The notes below the pieces were generated by a model. It was not told the origin of the DNA, did no database searches, and worked only from the letters and a program-made list of their open reading frames with translations. A stretch of DNA of 64,000 bases. Source: Tamarix chinensis (taxonomy: Eukaryota > Streptophyta > Magnoliopsida > Caryophyllales > Tamaricaceae). Both the position numbers and the translations under genes were made by a program. Of the stretch, positions 25,330 through 35,333 are shown piece by piece; positions within the stretch are counted from its first letter, which is position 1, and every line of letters begins with the position of its first letter. Where the stretch lies: positions 28,834,117 to 28,898,116 of the forward strand of contig CM060174.1 of the NCBI GenBank assembly GCA_030549775.1, written 5' to 3'.

Positions 25330-25725
25330 TGACGTGAGTTAAATCTGAGAACTCCGTCTAGCAATGCGGGAGGGATTAAATCAGGGAATTCAGGGGATGG
25401 GAATGAATTCCGAGCTAGAATCCACTGGGATATTAGAGAATCAATGCGAAATTAGAGAAGAGGGAGGACTTGTATTCATTTTTCTGTCTCTTCTTCCTCC
25501 TCGGTTGCCCTTAAATGCTGATACAAGTCACAACAGTTATAACAGAAATTCCCTTTCTCAATATAACGACCTGTGTCAGGTGTCTCAGCTAGAGTGACAC
25601 CGATCATCAGGCTAGAAATCTAAAATAGTAACGGAAAGCAACAATAACAAGGAAATAAGGAAATAGAGAATGGAAATAGGCCACGTCCGCTTGGATGAGT
25701 GGATGAGCCATGGTATTCTGTAACA
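25330..25725 (-). repeat. 5' LTR of the older chromovirus
   Basis: It is 396 bp and matches 20330-20734 with scattered substitutions. It begins TGACGTGAG and is followed by the ACTAA duplication. Confidence 0.9.
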
Positions 25726-25999
25726 ACTAACCACATTTCTGTCAGGAATTTCATAGAGCACCGTGCCCGCAAATACCAAATCACAAATTCTAACATAGAG
25801 ATTTATCGAAGTCTTACACAAAAATACGCCTTCTTGAAACCCATGTCTTAGGATATGACAGCACCAATCTCAAATCAAGAAAATCAAATTCAAAAGTGAA
25901 ATTACCCATATCAACGAGACCTTCAATTACACTAAAATAGCAGAACACTTCAACAGAAACTAAACTTCAAAACATCGAGCAAATCATCGAGATACATAC

Positions 26000-26255
26000 C
26001 TGGCGGTTCAATAAAATCGATGGAGTAAGAAAGAGAAAATGGCAGATACAGGCCGCAAGAGAGCAGCGGGCGAAGATGGATTAGAGGAGGGCGACGGAAG
26101 AAATGAACTATAAGGAGTTCGATCAGTAGCTGTAGCCTTTGTTTTAAACGGCCATCTGCATCGAGAAAATGGCTCCGTGTTTTATTCAGCAAAAAATGAC
26201 TCTGATGCAGCAAAAGTCTCGTACGGGTCGGCGTCGGGACAAGCCTTCTTGGCTG
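26000..26255 (-). other. Candidate non-coding first exon (5' UTR), possibly of ABCI1
   Basis: This is a GC-richer leader with CT-rich blocks (CTTCCGTCGCCCTCC, CCATTTTCTCTTTCTTAC), typical of a plant 5' UTR. It ends in CCGCCAG/GTATGT with the donor at 25999-25998. A TATA-like string lies about 30-40 bp upstream of the putative start. An 87-codon frame here (26213-25950) crosses the donor and matches no family I know. Joining it to ABCI1 is inference from strand and from the absence of a nearer coding exon. Confidence 0.4.
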
Positions 26256-26285
26256 ACATAAAATCGAACTTTTGGCTGGGTTCTA

Positions 26286-26293
26286 TTTTTATA
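26286..26293 (-). promoter_or_regulatory. TATA-like box
   Basis: The minus strand reads TATAAAAA about 30 bp before the candidate leader at 26255. Composition changes sharply here, from AT-rich DNA to the GC-richer leader, as at many plant promoters. Confidence 0.35.
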
Positions 26294-26540
26294 ATCCATT
26301 TGAATTTGGTTGAATCACGGGGAATTAGAAAGAAAATAAATATTAAAAATTAAATTATAAAAAGGGAATAAAATTAAATTGAGATAATTATTTTTAAAAT
26401 ATTATTTGAATAATATCACATCGAGATAAATGTTTTAAAAAATCTGTTTGGATTAAATGAAAGTTAAAAAAATAAAGCAAATAATATTTATATTATTATA
26501 TTAAATAGATAAGTTTCTTCTACAATAACTTACCTAGCAC

Positions 26541-27100
26541 TACCACCTCCACCACAACCACTTCCTCCTCCTCCACCACAACCAACTCCTCCTCATTCTC
26601 CACTAGCACCACCACCTCTATCACAACTCCACCACCTCATCCATCGCTGCCACCACTTCCACCACAACCAACTCCTCCTCCAACACCACCCCATCACCTC
26701 CTCCACCTCCAACACCGCCCCCACAACCAACTCCTCCTTCTCCACCACCACCTCCATCACAATGCCACCACCTCATCCACCACCACCGCCTCCATCACAA
26801 CTCCACCACCTCATCCACCACAACCACCTCCTCTATCTCCACCACCACCACCACCCTACCACCTCCTCCACCTCCACCACCACAACCAACTCCTCCTTCT
26901 CCACCATCACAACTCCGCCACAACCACCTCCATCACAACTCCACCACCACCACCACCTCCACCACAACCACCTCCTCCTCCACCACCACCTCCATCACCA
27001 CTCCACCATAACCACTTCCTCCTCCACCACCTTATCCACCATAACCACCTCTTCCTCCTCATCTTTCTCCACCACCACTAGTACCACCTCAATCACAACA
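26541..27100. repeat. CCA/CCT-rich cryptic simple repeat
   Basis: About 560 bp consist of interleaved CCACCA, CCTCCT, CCACCT and CACAACCA units, so the plus strand is nearly free of G. The 120-codon Pro/His/Ser/Thr frame at 26762-27124 is only a translation of this repeat. It sits between the candidate promoter and the Harbinger element. Confidence 0.85.
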
Positions 27101-27483
27101 ATAACCAAAAGATTTACAAGATGAGCAATTTTTTGTTGCGACATCTATTTAGCCAACTAGTTCATAGATGAAGATTTTTTGTACGAATAAAACAAATTAT
27201 ATATAACACATTAAAGAAAAACACACATCATCTTTTATTAAAAAAAAACTTAATAAGTTAAAGGACATCCATCATCCTACATTCAACACAATGTTAATAA
27301 AATCAAAAGAGGTCCATCATTATCCACAATATAAACTCAAAAGGGGCATAGGATGTTTATCATCTTACAATTGTTTCATAGTCAATAAAGATGAATGATG
27401 TCATCATCCCATTGGACATCTTAATTCAAGCATCTTAAAGCATGAAACTACACATAAGGGGAAGGTTATAATTCATCAATGAT

Positions 27484-28548
27484 TTATGCTTGCACCAGTA
27501 GAAGCCATAATGCAAACCGACACCATTCTAAGGGATACGCATTTAGCATCTCATAGTCTTCACGATTCTTTGAAAGATAGAAAGAAGTCAGCATCATGTA
27601 CCTTGGATCAAAGTCAAGCTCCTCAGCACACTTAATAGCCTCAGCTGGATCAACATGTGAGTGTTTTTCCATAATTGTAGCAAACTTCTCCACATGTGCA
27701 CTTAACATATCAGAACATGTTGTAATAAATGTATCCATTTTCCTCTTACACTTGCTGTATTTTTCATGACTCGCACTTGCTTGTGGTACACTTGCATTAA
27801 TAGCATCTCAACTATGGTTTTGATTAGAATGAGGTGGGGTTCTATAATCAATACCAAATGAACTAAACCCCTTAATGTGAACTTCATCTTGTGAGACCAT
27901 ATTATCAATTTCTTAAATCATGCCATTAGATCCTCCATGTGATCCTGCAGCTTCCCTTCTCCTTGCTCTTACTTCAGCAACAGTTACAACATTATCCTTA
28001 GTTGCCCTATCCTTAGAAAATAGCTCCTCTAATTTTTCATAGAAGGGAATTGTTTTACCCTTCCACTCTATAGCCTTTGGATTGCTCTATGACAAATAAA
28101 CAAATAAAGTGAATTAAATTGCAACACTTAACAAATATAGATGATGAACATCATATACAAAAGAATAAAACCTTATGCAAAAGTAATAATAATTCCATCA
28201 AATTGACATTATACACACCTCAATTAGTTGATTCGATACTTCCTCTTTGAGATCCCACATTTTAGTGGTAGGATTAAAACCCTATCCACTTTGTGAAACA
28301 TTCTGGAATATGTTATAAAATTCGAAAAACTTTTCCTTCAAATATTTTATCCTATTGCAAAATTGGTCCTTATTCCATGAGGAATTAGGAAACTTTTCTT
28401 CAAACTCTTTTAACATGGAACTATAAGCTACCATAATAAATGTACCACCAGGACTATTACCTATATGCATCTAATGTAGCAAAGCATCAAGAAGAACTAC
28501 ATCCATCTTACGTGTCCAAATGTTTCTTTTAACTTGAAGAGGAGGCAT
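27484..28548 (-). pseudogene. Harbinger ORF1, Myb/SANT-like DNA-binding protein
   Basis: Exon 1 (28548-28219) starts MPPLQVKRNIWTRKMDVVLL and continues through GNSPGGTFIMVAYSSMLKEF, WNKDQFCNRIKYLKEKF and FNPTTKMWDLKEEV. This is the Myb/SANT-like domain of PIF ORF1 (W-T--MD, GTF---A---M, K----R-K-LK). It ends at a GTGTGT donor. Later exons run from about 28086 to the stop at 27484 (KAIEWKGKTIPFYEKLEELF, then AHVEKFATIMEKHSHVDPAE). In-frame TAG codons in exon 1 (at 28471, where Gln is expected, and at 28282) and further breaks near 27920 and 27810 disable it. Confidence 0.8.
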
Positions 28549-28784
28549 GGTTGAATATACCAAAAAAAAGATGACAAATACAATAGATATGCAAATAAAA
28601 AATATACAAATAATCAGGTGACATTTAAAACATAGCATTAATCTCCAAAAAAAGACATATGTTTCATAGCATGTTCAAAGTATAATACAACATATTGTAG
28701 CAAAATAACAAAGTTCTTGCAATTCAATACACATGAAATAGTATATTTGTTCAAATTACATAACTCAAAAGAAATGCGTATGGG

Positions 28785-30034
28785 TTATAATCTCTCCACA
28801 TTGCCATCGCCGTCGAATTCCTTATAAACTCTCCTAGCGGCATCTCCTTCTTTTGTAAGAACATCAAACCTATTTTTCCACTCTCTATCATCGCCATCGG
28901 TAAGTTCTTGATCCACCTCTCTAATTATAGCTTCATCCAGATCAACACCTATTAGAAAGTTATGCACAATACAACATGCTAATATAATCCTTGTATGTGT
29001 ATATGCATCATAATGGGGTTCATTTGCACTTGCCATAATTGATAAACACTTGTTTACAACACCAAAAAATATTTCAATTGCATTTCTTAAAGACAAATGA
29101 TGCAAGTTAAATAGCTCTTGTGGAGACCTTGGTGGATTATGCGAGTACTCTTTCAGATGGTACCGCTCTCCTTTATAAGGTGGAATTAAGCCACTCTTTA
29201 TAGGGAACCCATCATCACCAAGATAATATTTACCTATAAAAAGGCTAAAATGTTAGACAAATTTCAATAAATTAAGTAAAAAGTATTTGTTAAGTATGGC
29301 AATGTAGTTACCATGTGGGATTTTGAGGCCATATTGTCGTCTCAATGTATCTTTTAGTATTCGAACATTAGATGTTGTTCCTTCCCAACCATCTAAAACA
29401 TAGATAAATTTTAGGTCAAATGTACAAGCTGCTAGTATGTTTTATATTATGTAATCTTTTTTGCCTCGATATTTAGGAGCATCTAATGCAGAAACTTTTA
29501 CTCGAACATGGGTTCTATCAATTTCTTCTAGACAATCCTAAAATTAACTATTACATTATTAATAATCTAACTAATTTTTTTATCGACTAAAAAGAAAGAA
29601 AAATTCATAATAGAAACCTTAAAATAAGGATAGAACCTGGGATTGTCTCGAATCTCTACGGGTGTTGATGATCCAGCTAGTTGTCTAATAAACATCTCTT
29701 CTAATTTGATAACGGCTTTTAAGAAATTGTGGAAATGACGACTAATAACTTCTTCATACCTACCAAACACTCTTTGTACCTCCCTATTTGTTGTGGCATT
29801 CCCCAAAATGTATAAAAATAAAGCAACTTGCTCTTCGACATTAACCCATTTAGTTGATTGTAAGCTACTATGATTCGCTAATAATCGATAAAATTCATAA
29901 CATGCATCAGGACCCATACAAATTATGTTTCGACATATGACTCCATTTGTCATCGCATCTCTTACCAAAAATCTCACTTCTCTATATTCTTTATGAATAT
30001 CATCGTCATCATCTAACATGCCATTTTCTTCCAA
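28785..30034 (-). pseudogene. Harbinger (HARBI1-like) DDE transposase, one nonsense codon
   Basis: Three exons can be read on the minus strand. Exon 1 is 30034-29618 (CRNIICMGPDACYEFYRLL, VEEQVALFLYILGNATTNRE, NPRFYPYFK). Exon 2 is 29537-29312 (EEIDRTHVRVKVS, YVLDGWEGTTSNVRIL). Exon 3 is 29233-28785 (YYLGDDGFPIKSGLIPPYKG, LSLRNAIEIFFGVVNK, ACCIVHNFL). All boundaries follow GT-AG. The catalytic triad is in place: Asp in EEIDRTH, Asp in YLGDDGF, Glu in RNAIEIFFG. The first motif departs from the usual GAIDGTH. A single TAA in exon 2 (after KDYII, near 29445) interrupts it where the family has Gln, so it was lost recently. Confidence 0.88.
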
Positions 30035-30304
30035 CTACCAATAAGTCACTGCCACCATAACAAACTAATTAAGGATTGTAAAGTAGAACAAAGTAATAAT
30101 ATCATTATCATTATCCATCTATCAAAACAAAGAACAAAGATCAACGAACAAAAATGGAATCAGTAATAATTCATCAACAACATCAATTGAATCAGCATAA
30201 CAAAGAAAGACCATAATTGAGGAGAATAGAGTTGATACAAATATTGAATGGTAAGATTACCAAAAACTTATCCATGACTAGTTGTGTTTTGGGTAGATAT
30301 ATAG

Positions 30305-33059
30305 TTAGCAAATGATCTTAAAGTCATTATTTCTATCATCTTTAGATGCATTTATAAAGTACCCCATTTTTATTTTTTCATTTTATTTTTCACAAAAAAT
30401 TATAAACATAGGTAGTTTTTTTTAATTAAACTTGTGGAGAATACGGTAAAATTCATACTTTTAGGTGGAAGCCTTTGGGATTTTTTCCAAACCCCATAAA
30501 GGAGATAACATATAGTAAATTTAGAGAATATAATATAAAATGTGCATAATCATAAATTGTAGAAGAAAAACACATTTTTGGATTATAATTTGCTTTATCT
30601 ATAATCATATTTAATTTAACTACTATTTATCCTACATGTAGCCCTCCTTCAAAAACTCATAACTCACGGCTATAAATTAAAATAAAAATATATATATAAA
30701 TCCATTCCTCTTGTAAAAGATAAAGCCTTTCCCTTACGATACGTGGTTATTTTACTTCTATTTTTATCTTTCTTCAACTTTACCATTCTATCTTCATCCC
30801 ATTTGTTTACACTAGTTATTTCCTTCTTCATATTAATTCTCTCTTCTTCTTTTTTGTGACCATTTTTTTATCTTCATCTTCTTCTTTTTTCATTTTCTCT
30901 TCTTTTCTTTCTCTTAGGAAAGAAGATCTAGTGTCACTATCCTTTTTTCCTTCCATACACAAGAGAATAATAAGGATTGTTCCAACCCCATTGTGAGCTT
31001 CCTACCGTACACCTCAATTTATTTTCCTAATTTCTCCTCAAATATTAAAACTTGTTTTGCATTATGTTCATTATTTCAAACATGAATTATGTTTATGAAA
31101 ATCCATATACTGCATCAATTTTAATGCTTAAATTCTTGTTTAAATTGGAGTAATGTGGGCAAAACTCAAAATGCTTGATGGCTAGAACTTTTTGCCTGCC
31201 ATTAATAGTTGCATGGGTTTCTTGTATAGTTCTGCCTAAGAATGTCTCATAGCCTCATTTGGTTGGGGCTAGAGATGGAATGGGGATGTCGTGGTCATTC
31301 CATCTTGTTTGGTATTGGGTAATGGTGGGAATGGAAAGGAACAAAGGTAATAAGTTAACTTTAAATATTCATACTTTTTCTTTATAAGGAGGGAATGTGG
31401 GACTTGTGGAGATTGAATTTTCTAGAGAAAAAATGCATATTGAGTTTTTCCTTATTCCATAATACTACTTATTATTCATTATGTTAGTCAACTCCATTCT
31501 GTATTACTGCTTCCTTAAAGCTCGAGTGTTATAAACATAGATTTTAGAAGATAGGAATAGGCTAAAAACTAAGAAAACTTTAATTACGATCAGAATGCCA
31601 TGTGTTTCTTTATAACTTTCACATGCTTCTGTTGTGTTTTTACACTTCTTTACTTTTTTTCCACCTAATGCCTAAAGTTAATTATTTATTTGTTCTCTAA
31701 TGTGCCTTATTTACTCTACATGGAGAAGAATAGAAGACAGATGACCAAAAAGGTGTCTTACTGCACTCTTCACAATCACAAGCGGGTATCCATCAAGCTG
31801 TGAATTTATCCATATAACAATAAGAATATTTATCCATAATGAGTATTATTTCTAGCCAAATAAATTAATTAGATGTATTGTTGAAGAGGAAATGCCATAA
31901 TCAAAATATGGTACCACCACAGGAATAGTGGGTGCATCTACATTAGGAAGAGAATCAACACCAATCATATGGCTACCATTTCCTCACATTCTCTATATTA
32001 GTATACTCATGATTTAGCCAAGGATGCCCTCACATAATCTCTAAAAAAGGATGTAAACAAATATGACATAACCAAGGGCCTACAACTCGACGGATGAAGC
32101 AAAAAAAAAATTGAAGCTTTAACTCAACGGATGAAGCAATGCCAGCAGAGTAATCTTGATAATTGAAGGTTGTTGCTTCACTAAAATAAAACAAAAATAA
32201 ATGAAAAAAAGGTGAAGCAACTCAATATGCAACTAGATGGATGAACAAAAAAAAATCAAAGCTTTAACTGAACTGATGAAGCAATGCCAGCAGAATCGAC
32301 TCTTAAATGGGGAATAATCACAAATCAAGTAGCACAATTAAATCATAAAGCAAGCATAATCTGTTCTACTACAAAATTGACTAAAAAAAGTAGGGAAGTG
32401 TACCTAGTTGTCAATGTTGGAGAGAGGAGATGAGAGGAGAATTGGGCGTTGTGGTTGCTGCCTACTGCAACCCTGGTTGTCGACACTACTCCATATGTCG
32501 AAATTGGTATTTGCCGTTAAAGATTATCCTTTGTTGAACAGATTCGAATATGGCAGGGGAAGGAGGTCGAGATCATGTGAAGGAGAGGGAGATTGTATCT
32601 AGAGAGCTAGCTAATTTGGAAAATAAGGGTATACGGTTTGAGGGGTATTTTGGTCCTATTAAGTCAAAATTTACTTATTCTTTTACCTTCACCTCGGTTA
32701 CCCCTGCAATCCAAACATACTATTAGGCTTGACTTTGGCTACGGTTATTGTGGACCAATTTGGATTGGACCAGACCAAATTTTATATTAGATTCGTAAGT
32801 CAATCGGCATAAAAAAATGAGTTTTAAACAAATGAGTCAATCGATTTGTACGATAAAACCAATAAACTTATAAAATATAGATTTACGTTACGGGTTTTGA
32901 TGAACCAGTTGACTGGTATATCAAAATCAATAAAATGGTTCTATTGGAACTCATACTTTCTATTCTAGTTTCAACTTCGAATCTTTTCCAATATTTTTCC
33001 TAGCTATGAAAATTTATTATAAATGATTTTGAGAGGGTTTTAAACCACCATCATTACAA
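30305..33059. other. Non-coding flank right of the Harbinger genes
   Basis: No gene is supported. About 30740-31030 is T/C-rich. The stretch around 31255-31345 (GGTTGGGG...GGAATGG) looks like one end of a small hAT-like MITE, but I found no partner end. At 32400-32640 the minus strand is a GC-richer leader ending in AACTAG/GTACAC, which may be the untranslated first exon of the Harbinger transposase. Confidence 0.4.
32083..32298. repeat. Tandem duplication of about 140 bp
   Basis: Two blocks share GATGGATGAA-type starts, an A-run, AGCTTTAACT, and GATGAAGCAATGCCAGCAGA (ends near 32151 and 32295). The repeated ends are nearly identical and the middles have diverged. Confidence 0.7.
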
Positions 33060-34484
33060 ACTAATTTTTGGATTATAGCTAAACTCTAATAAGATTTTTC
33101 CATTTTTTTTCTTTTCCCTTAATTTTATCTTCCTTGTCTCTCAACCCTATGGCTCCTCCACATATCACCCCCTCTGGCCCATGTCCCACCTTTTGGAACA
33201 TATTTTTCAGCTAGTTTAAGTACTCTTAGTCCCTTGGTCATATCATACACCATAGCCCACTCTTTTTATTGTTTGTCCTCTTCACTCAAGTGTCAACTCT
33301 TTACTCGTTCCTTACCTTTTCATCTCAACCTAGACCCCACTACTCTCTCATTTTATGCTAATATGAACCATTAGCAACCCACATTGAGCCTTGTTCTCCC
33401 TTCACAAGGAAAACCTTCAAGCATTCTCCTCTTTCTTCTTATCCTTAGCTTCTATTATTTTCTTCTTTTCTTATCTCTATTTTATTCTATTTTTAAGATT
33501 TAAATATTTTGCTAAATGTTTTTCTCTTATTCTTAATAGGTGAGCAAGAATCGAAGGTGTTGGAGTTGTATAAGAAGTGGTCTTCTTTGGTTAAAGGCTT
33601 ACTTGAAAGGTAAATTTGGATAGACCTTGTAGATGTAGATTGATTTAATATATGTTATGTGTTGTTTGTATTCCAATATGGTTTCCATTATTAATTATAC
33701 TAAAATTATGTTTTAAGTGATTGGAAGCATGCAATTAGTTTTAGGAGTATGATAGCTTTGGCCACTTTGAATGAGGAATCATGGAGTTGAATGTGGTTTA
33801 TAGAGTAATAGTATTTGTAAAGTACAAATGAGTGAAGCCATGTAGTTCCCTACACAGAATTTTTCTTTTAAATTAGTGTGTTAATCTATTTTACTTATAA
33901 GATCAATGTATATAATATAAGTGATTGGAAGCATTAAATTGGTTTTTATGATAGCTTTGGCCACTTTGAATGAGGAATCGTGGAGTTGAATGTGGCATGA
34001 TTAATGTGCAATTTGATGGTTTGGACATTAGTTTATAGAGTAATAGTATGTGTAATTTTTTAAAAAATTTATGAGTTATGGGGGTGTTTATATTAAGTTA
34101 GAAAGCATGTAAAGCTTCAAATTATGTTTTACCTAATAGAACTAGCCAACTAGTCTGGGAAAAACTAGTCAACTAGTTCACCGAAGTTGGTGAGTGTTTT
34201 GGCATGGCACTAGTTAGTTGGTCACTAGTTGACTATTTTTCCATATTAGTTGAATGGTTTACCGATTTCACATTATTTTCTCTCAGCATTTTTCCCAAAC
34301 TACTCCATTGGTTTTGGGACCACTCCACTGATTTGCTTGGGATTGTTGGTGTATTTTATTAGGGTTGACTGTGAGGATTAACTTCTTTGCTTTGCCGTTG
34401 ACCTCCATAAATAATAATTAAAATGGGAATAATTAGCTTAAGTGTGAATGTATAATATGAGATTAAGTGTTGGTCTTGAATAAG
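33060..34484 (+). mobile_element. Possible further remnant of the giant LTR family
   Basis: A pyrimidine-rich leader (33080-33500) is followed by TTAATAGGTGAGCAAGAATC and, 75 bp on, GAAAGGTAAATT. The order resembles leader, ATAGGTAACCCCGACC and TTAGGTAAGG in the LTR at 47687. The resemblance is in layout only, so I keep it tentative. It ends where a clear copy starts on the other strand at 34485. Confidence 0.3.
33716..34055. repeat. Direct duplication, about 120-bp units
   Basis: AAGTGATTGGAAGCAT is followed in both units by GATAGCTTTGGCCACTTTGA, then GAATGTGG and TTTATAGAGTAATAGTAT. Units start near 33716 and 33921. The second has a 38-bp insertion before the shared tail. Confidence 0.85.
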
Positions 34485-35333
34485 TGTAACACCACTATTT
34501 TTCACTACTAAAAATTTTATTTTAAAATATTACGGAAGAGGAAAAATACAAAATATATTAAAAAATGGGGTATTATTACCGCATCTGACATATGATAGAC
34601 GTATGCCACCTATCTCATGTTAAATATAAGGCTAATAAAACAAATCAATTCCAAATACAATAATAGGGTGCACAAAAGGTATAATATATAGCTACTATGA
34701 TGAAATATTTACAAAATGAGACCTTTATAGGTAAATGTACTATCAACCATAAGATCTCCCTAAAATGATAAAATATTTACAAAATGATACCTTTGCGGGT
34801 CCCCAAAATGTCTGAATGCATAGAATAAGGTAATGGAAAGTATTGAAATCATTAGAATAAAACGACAAAAGGGTGAGGCCCTAAAACCTTAGTCCATTAA
34901 GGACCTACATAAGATCTCCGAGTGTCCATGCTCTAAAGCCCTCAAACACAACACAGGGTAGGCTAACTATCATCCATCCTAAAAAACCTTCATATGGTTT
35001 CTACTCCTAAGATTGAGCAGGTGAGTGAAAAAATGAGCACATCAGTATGATACGTGCTATGTAAGTCAAGTTACCTCCTCAATGGAAGTCATAAGCATGT
35101 AAGGTAATGGCATAAAAAAATAAATCATGCTAAACATATAATGCTCATGCTATATAATTAGATATATGTGCTTTATCATGGTCATATAATGTATTAGACT
35201 TTTATGTAATGCAAAGAATTAGATAAATTATAACTTATCATACTTATCAATACAACATTGATATCGTGGGTAGCAATGTATAATTAATAACAAGTTATTC
35301 CATAACTCACTAGACTATCTATTATCTACTTAC
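34485..35333 (-). mobile_element. Giant-LTR family copy, 3' end portion
   Basis: The plus strand starts TGTAACACCAC and continues with a block clearly homologous to the start of the solo LTR at 54554: both have ACCGC(C)A(C)ATCTGACA-like text, GATA-ACGTATGCCACCTATCT against GATAAATGTCAACCATCTAT, and AAGGCTAA. The sequence therefore reads as an LTR 3' end on the minus strand. It appears interrupted at about 35334 by another copy of the same family. Confidence 0.65.

Larger units (their letters stand above)
20330..25725 (-). mobile_element. Ty3/gypsy chromovirus, full length but decayed
   Basis: The element lies on the minus strand with LTRs 20330-20734 and 25330-25725 and target duplication ACTAA at 20325-20329 and 25726-25730. 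LTRs differ by several substitutions and a 9-bp indel, so it is older than the element at 13108. Gag-pol is split by several frameshifts and stops. A purine tract AAGGGGGGAGTGA lies just inside the 3' LTR (20735-20755). Both chromoviruses share the orientation of ABCI1, which fits survival inside a transcribed intron but does not prove it. Confidence 0.93.
7092..25999 (-). other. Candidate giant 5'-UTR intron upstream of ABCI1
   Basis: On the minus strand a good acceptor (TGCTATTCCATCAG before GTTTCCC) lies 27 bp upstream of the longest ABCI1 frame; another is at 7118. The next promoter-like sequence upstream is at 26.0-26.3 kb, where a GC-richer leader ends in CCGCCAG/GTATGT. If these are joined, the intron is about 18.9 kb, with about 11 kb of it contributed by two gypsy elements. 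The alternative is that ABCI1 has a nearer promoter within 7.1-10 kb and the 26-kb exon belongs to another, broken gene. Apart from the entries listed separately, 7.1-13.1 kb is AT-rich non-coding DNA. Confidence 0.35.
27480..30304 (-). mobile_element. PIF/Harbinger DNA transposon, nearly intact coding
   Basis: Two genes in the same direction, a DDE transposase (28785-30034) and downstream a Myb/SANT-like ORF1 (27484-28548), are the standard gene pair of plant PIF/Harbinger elements, whose two products act together in transposition. The bounds given cover only the coding core. I could not fix the terminal inverted repeats. GTATGTTTGGATT on the minus strand near 32710 and CTGTTTGGATTAAA at 26443 are weak candidates. 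If those are right, the element includes the simple repeat at 26541-27100 and the duplicated block at 32.1-32.3 kb. Confidence 0.85.

Noticed and set aside
26762..27124. 120-codon His/Pro/Thr/Ser protein
   Set aside because: It is pure translation of the CCA/CCT simple repeat.
31255..31345. MITE end resembling GGTTGGGG...GGAATGG
   Set aside because: No inverted partner or target duplication was found nearby.
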